Assembly: GCA_900554595.1 (NCBI GenBank)
Contig: USHZ01000097.1
Span: 1 to 7,575 of the forward strand
Direction of reading: 5' to 3'
DNA: 7,575 nt
DNA from: an uncultured Collinsella sp.
Lineage (GTDB): Bacteria > Actinomycetota > Coriobacteriia > Coriobacteriales > Coriobacteriaceae
The position numbers were made by a program, and so were the translations under genes. Positions 5,751 through 7,575 of this stretch are shown piece after piece. The notes under the pieces are model-generated. The model saw only the letters and a program-made list of their open reading frames with translations, was not told the DNA's origin and did not search any database. Each line of letters opens with the position of its first letter. Within the stretch, counting starts at the first letter, position 1.

Positions 5751-5780
5751 GCTGTTGATAGGAGGCTTTGGGGGAAGCAT

Positions 5781-6578
5781 ATGGGTCTTGAGGGAATCAA
5801 GCTGATTGCATGCGATTTGGACGGCACGTTGCTGCATCCGGGGGAGCGCGAGCCGCGTTCCGAGGCCTTTGAGCTTATCGATGAGCTGCATCGTCGCGGT
5901 ATCGTGTTTATGCCGGCGAGTGGCCGTCAATATGCGAGCCTGCGCTACCTGTTTGCCCCGGTGGCCGATGAACTCGCCTATGTATGCGAAAACGGAGCCC
6001 TGGTCATGAGCGAGGGGCGTGCCGTGGTCAAGCGTTCTATGGAGCGTGGCCTGGCCATGGATATCGCGAATGCCGTGGTCGCGTACCCCCATGCCAACGT
6101 GACCCTTTCGTGCGAGGGACACCTCTACACCATGAGCGGCAACGATGCGTTTGTTGACCACCTGCGTTATGAGGTCCATTGTGATGTGGCGGTAGTCGAC
6201 CGTCCCGAAGACATTGACGAGGATGTCATTAAGATCGCCTTCCAGACGCCCGAGGCAGGGCAGCAGGCGGCGCTGGAGTATTTCGAGCGCCACTTTAGCG
6301 ATCGAGTCGATGTCATGACATCGGGAACCGAATGGACGGACTTTATCGGTTTCGGTTCGGGCAAGGGCTCCGCGCTTGCCGATTACGGTCGTGCCCTGGG
6401 TATTTCGCCCGATGAGATGATGGCGTTTGGCGATAACGAAAACGACCGCGACATGCTCAACGTAGTGGGTCATCCCTATCTGATGGAGAGCTGCAATCCC
6501 TCTATGCGTGGCATCAACGACCGCGTCCGTTACGTGCGCACGGTCGAAGAAGAACTGCGTCGTCTACTTGCTGAGTAG
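5781..6578 (+). CDS. Cof-type HAD-IIB phosphatase
   Basis: This 265-residue cytosolic protein belongs to the Cof/YbdK-like HAD phosphatases, which dephosphorylate small phospho-metabolites such as sugar phosphates and flavin or pyridoxal phosphates. All four HAD motifs are present: nucleophile Asp12 and acid/base Asp14 in DLDGT, Ser47 in PASGRQ, Lys195 in GSGKGSAL, and Asp218/Asp222 in FGDNENDRDML. The large C2-type cap lies between motifs II and III. I chose ATG 5781 because the family begins there; an ATG at 5706 in frame would translate through the hairpin. The Shine-Dalgarno is unusual: AGGAGG at 5760-5765 is 15 nt away, whereas GGGGGAAG (5770-5777) is close. The substrate cannot be told from context. 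It converges with perR, 15 bp between stops. Confidence 0.92.
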   Translation: MGLEGIKLIACDLDGTLLHPGEREPRSEAFELIDELHRRGIVFMPASGRQYASLRYLFAPVADELAYVCENGALVMSEGRAVVKRSMERGLAMDIANAVVAYPHANVTLSCEGHLYTMSGNDAFVDHLRYEVHCDVAVVDRPEDIDEDVIKIAFQTPEAGQQAALEYFERHFSDRVDVMTSGTEWTDFIGFGSGKGSALADYGRALGISPDEMMAFGDNENDRDMLNVVGHPYLMESCNPSMRGINDRVRYVRTVEEELRRLLAE

Positions 6579-6593
6579 GCATGTCCCAAACAT

Positions 6594-6974
6594 CTACCGG
6601 CAGTCGGGGCAGAGACCCTCGAAGATGGTGTAGTGCGACGTGACGTGCCAGCCGATTTGCTCGGATGCCTTGGCGTCGAGCTGGGCATCGAAGGGGAGCG
6701 GTACATCGATGACGCGGCTGCACGAGGTGCAGATGATATGCGCATGCGGCTCGATCGTGCGATCGAAGCGGCTGCCGCCCGGCGTCTTGATGGAGAGGAT
6801 CTCGCCGGCGTCGGCCAAGAGATTGAGATTGCGGTAGACCGTACCGCGGCTGATTTTGTCATCCTGCGCGCGCACGACGTTGTAGATTTCGTCGGCGGTG
6901 GGATGGTTATAGCTTTGGCGCACGGCGTCAAGAACCAGCTTTCGCTGCCTGGTATTCCTTCTTTGCACCGCCAT
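6594..6974 (-). CDS. perR: Fur-family transcriptional regulator, PerR type
   Basis: This is a 126-residue dimeric metalloregulator: a winged-helix DNA-binding domain (1 to about 70, with recognition helix near RGTVYRNLNLL, 43-53) and a metal/dimer domain. A structural zinc site is formed by CxxC at 82/85 and 122/125. All five regulatory ligands of B. subtilis PerR have counterparts: His24, Asp71, His77, His79 and Asp90, with the same spacing from Asp71 onward. Asp90 stands where PerR has Asp104, the residue favouring peroxide sensing over Fur's Glu, so PerR is preferred to Fur or Zur. The start is ATG 6974; AAGAGG lies about 8 nt before it. The gene follows the acylphosphatase gene after 61 bp carrying a promoter-like sequence. 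Targets cannot be read from this window. Confidence 0.88.
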   Translation of the reverse strand: MAVQRRNTRQRKLVLDAVRQSYNHPTADEIYNVVRAQDDKISRGTVYRNLNLLADAGEILSIKTPGGSRFDRTIEPHAHIICTSCSRVIDVPLPFDAQLDAKASEQIGWHVTSHYTIFEGLCPDCR

Positions 6975-7007
6975 GCGCCTCGCCTCTTTTCTATCAACGG
7001 TCGTAGG

Positions 7008-7033
7008 TAAATGATACCGTATTTAGCACACAA
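7008..7033 (-). promoter_or_regulatory. Candidate promoter and Fur/PerR-like operator before perR
   Basis: On the minus strand TATCAT (complement of 7011-7016) reads as a -10, and TTAGTA (7034-7039) is a weak -35 at 17 nt. TAAAT at 7008-7012 and ATTTA at 7021-7025 form an AT-rich inverted pair with an 8-bp centre overlapping that -10, as an autoregulatory operator would. The match to a known PerR box is only partial. Confidence 0.35.
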
Positions 7034-7035
7034 TA

Positions 7036-7446
7036 CTAATAACGAGGAATGAAACTGTCTTCATTGGCAAGTGGGGCTCGGGCCTGGGCGTCTACGAGGC
7101 GAAAACGCGTTCCCATGCGCTCGTAGGAGGCATGAAGCGCCTCGAGATGAGATAGGATGTTTGCCGGAGCTCCCTGCATCTCCATCTCGACCGAGCCGTC
7201 TTCCATGTTATGCACCCAGCCGGTGAGTGCGCGTGCCTGCGCGAGGTTGGTGTTGGTAAAGCGAAAACCGACGCCCTGGACTTGCCCCGCCCAGCGCAGG
7301 AAATAGCGCAGGGGAGTGTCTTGAGTGGCCTCGTCGCTTGCGAGCACAGTAAGCCTGCGGCGCAGCTCGAGCTCGACGTTTGATGGTTTTTGAGGCTCTC
7401 GACTGCCGCCGGTGACGCTGGAGAAGAACGTATCGAAGAAGCCCAT
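7036..7446 (-). CDS. Acylphosphatase-domain protein with an N-terminal extension
   Basis: Acylphosphatases hydrolyse acyl phosphates such as 1,3-bisphosphoglycerate and carbamoyl phosphate; the physiological role in bacteria is unclear. In this 136-residue protein the domain covers about 46-134. GQVQGVGFRF gives the phosphate-binding loop with catalytic Arg62, and TGWVHNMEDGSVEME supplies Asn80. The usual family length is about 90 residues, so the first 45 residues, starting GFFDTFF and otherwise polar, are extra. No transmembrane segment is evident. ATG 7446 is 2 nt after the stop of the upstream gene with no strong Shine-Dalgarno, so translation is probably coupled. It lies upstream of perR, but perR may have its own promoter. 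The domain call is secure; the reason for the extension is unknown. Confidence 0.9.
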   Translation of the reverse strand: MGFFDTFFSSVTGGSREPQKPSNVELELRRRLTVLASDEATQDTPLRYFLRWAGQVQGVGFRFTNTNLAQARALTGWVHNMEDGSVEMEMQGAPANILSHLEALHASYERMGTRFRLVDAQARAPLANEDSFIPRY

Positions 7447-7448
7447 CG

Positions 7449-7575
7449 CTAGGCCTGCTTGCCTGCGTCGGCCGGGAAGGTTATGCCGGCCTGCTGGCGC
7501 ACGGCATCCATGATGCGCAATGAGACGAGCGTGACATCGCGGTAGTGTCCGAGCTCGTGGCGTCCCGCCGGGGTC
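7449..7575 (-). CDS. C-terminal end of an unidentified gene (cut by the window edge)
   Basis: Reading the minus strand, an open frame enters from the right edge and ends in TAG 2 nt before the acylphosphatase start, giving a C-terminal 41 residues. These include ELGHYRDVTLVSLRIMDA, a likely amphipathic helix, and a polar Lys/Gln tail. The fragment resembles no family I can name. The 2-nt junction argues that it is a real, co-transcribed gene. Confidence 0.65.
   Translation of the reverse strand, partial: TPAGRHELGHYRDVTLVSLRIMDAVRQQAGITFPADAGKQA

Noticed and set aside
5706..5780. 25-residue N-terminal extension of the HAD protein from ATG 5706
   Set aside because: It translates through a 14-bp hairpin, lacks a ribosome-binding site and precedes the normal family start.
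5694..6473. Minus-strand open frame of 259 codons opposite the HAD gene
   Set aside because: Antisense to a protein with all four HAD motifs, with no recognisable domain of its own.

Overview
The window reads as an ordinary chromosomal stretch from a moderately high-GC anaerobe. An oxygen-independent (class III) ribonucleotide reductase activase, a PerR-type Fur regulator and the general style of the proteins and short gene spacing suggest a gut Actinobacterium of the Coriobacteriia (Collinsella-like). That placement is inferred from protein flavour only; there is no rRNA or other taxonomic marker here.

Layout. Positions 1-371 hold a clear hairpin terminator (17-42), about 210 bp with no convincing gene, and then an 84-bp long inverted repeat (273-356) flanked by an 8-bp direct repeat. 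This directly precedes nrdG (372-953, +). A plausible extended -10 promoter lies before a folate block on the + strand: folE (GTP cyclohydrolase I), an HD-domain phosphohydrolase starting 2 bp after the folE stop, and folB (dihydroneopterin aldolase). folB converges with a minus-strand YgjP/SprT-like zinc metallopeptidase that appears to start at TTG. Upstream of that gene on the same strand is an M19 membrane-type dipeptidase, and a perfect 12-bp palindrome separates the two.

A divergent promoter region (4566-4686) separates the dipeptidase from a + strand group: a SlyD-type FKBP prolyl isomerase, a UreE-like nickel-chaperone protein starting 3 bp after it, and, past a strong hairpin, a Cof-type HAD phosphatase. 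The HAD gene converges with a minus-strand pair, acylphosphatase then perR. The end of an unidentified gene lies just upstream of the acylphosphatase gene, with a 2-bp gap.

How the genes work together. FolE makes dihydroneopterin triphosphate and FolB cleaves dihydroneopterin. The HD protein sits exactly where the missing dephosphorylation step would be. The SlyD-type FKBP and the UreE-like protein look like a nickel-handling or metallocentre pair, with no urease structural genes in view. The PerR-like protein keeps every regulatory metal ligand of the B. subtilis PerR type, including the Asp typical of peroxide sensors. No CRISPR array, tRNA, rRNA, transposase or phage gene was seen. The least explained items are the inverted-repeat element before nrdG, the SlyD/UreE pair and the HD enzyme.
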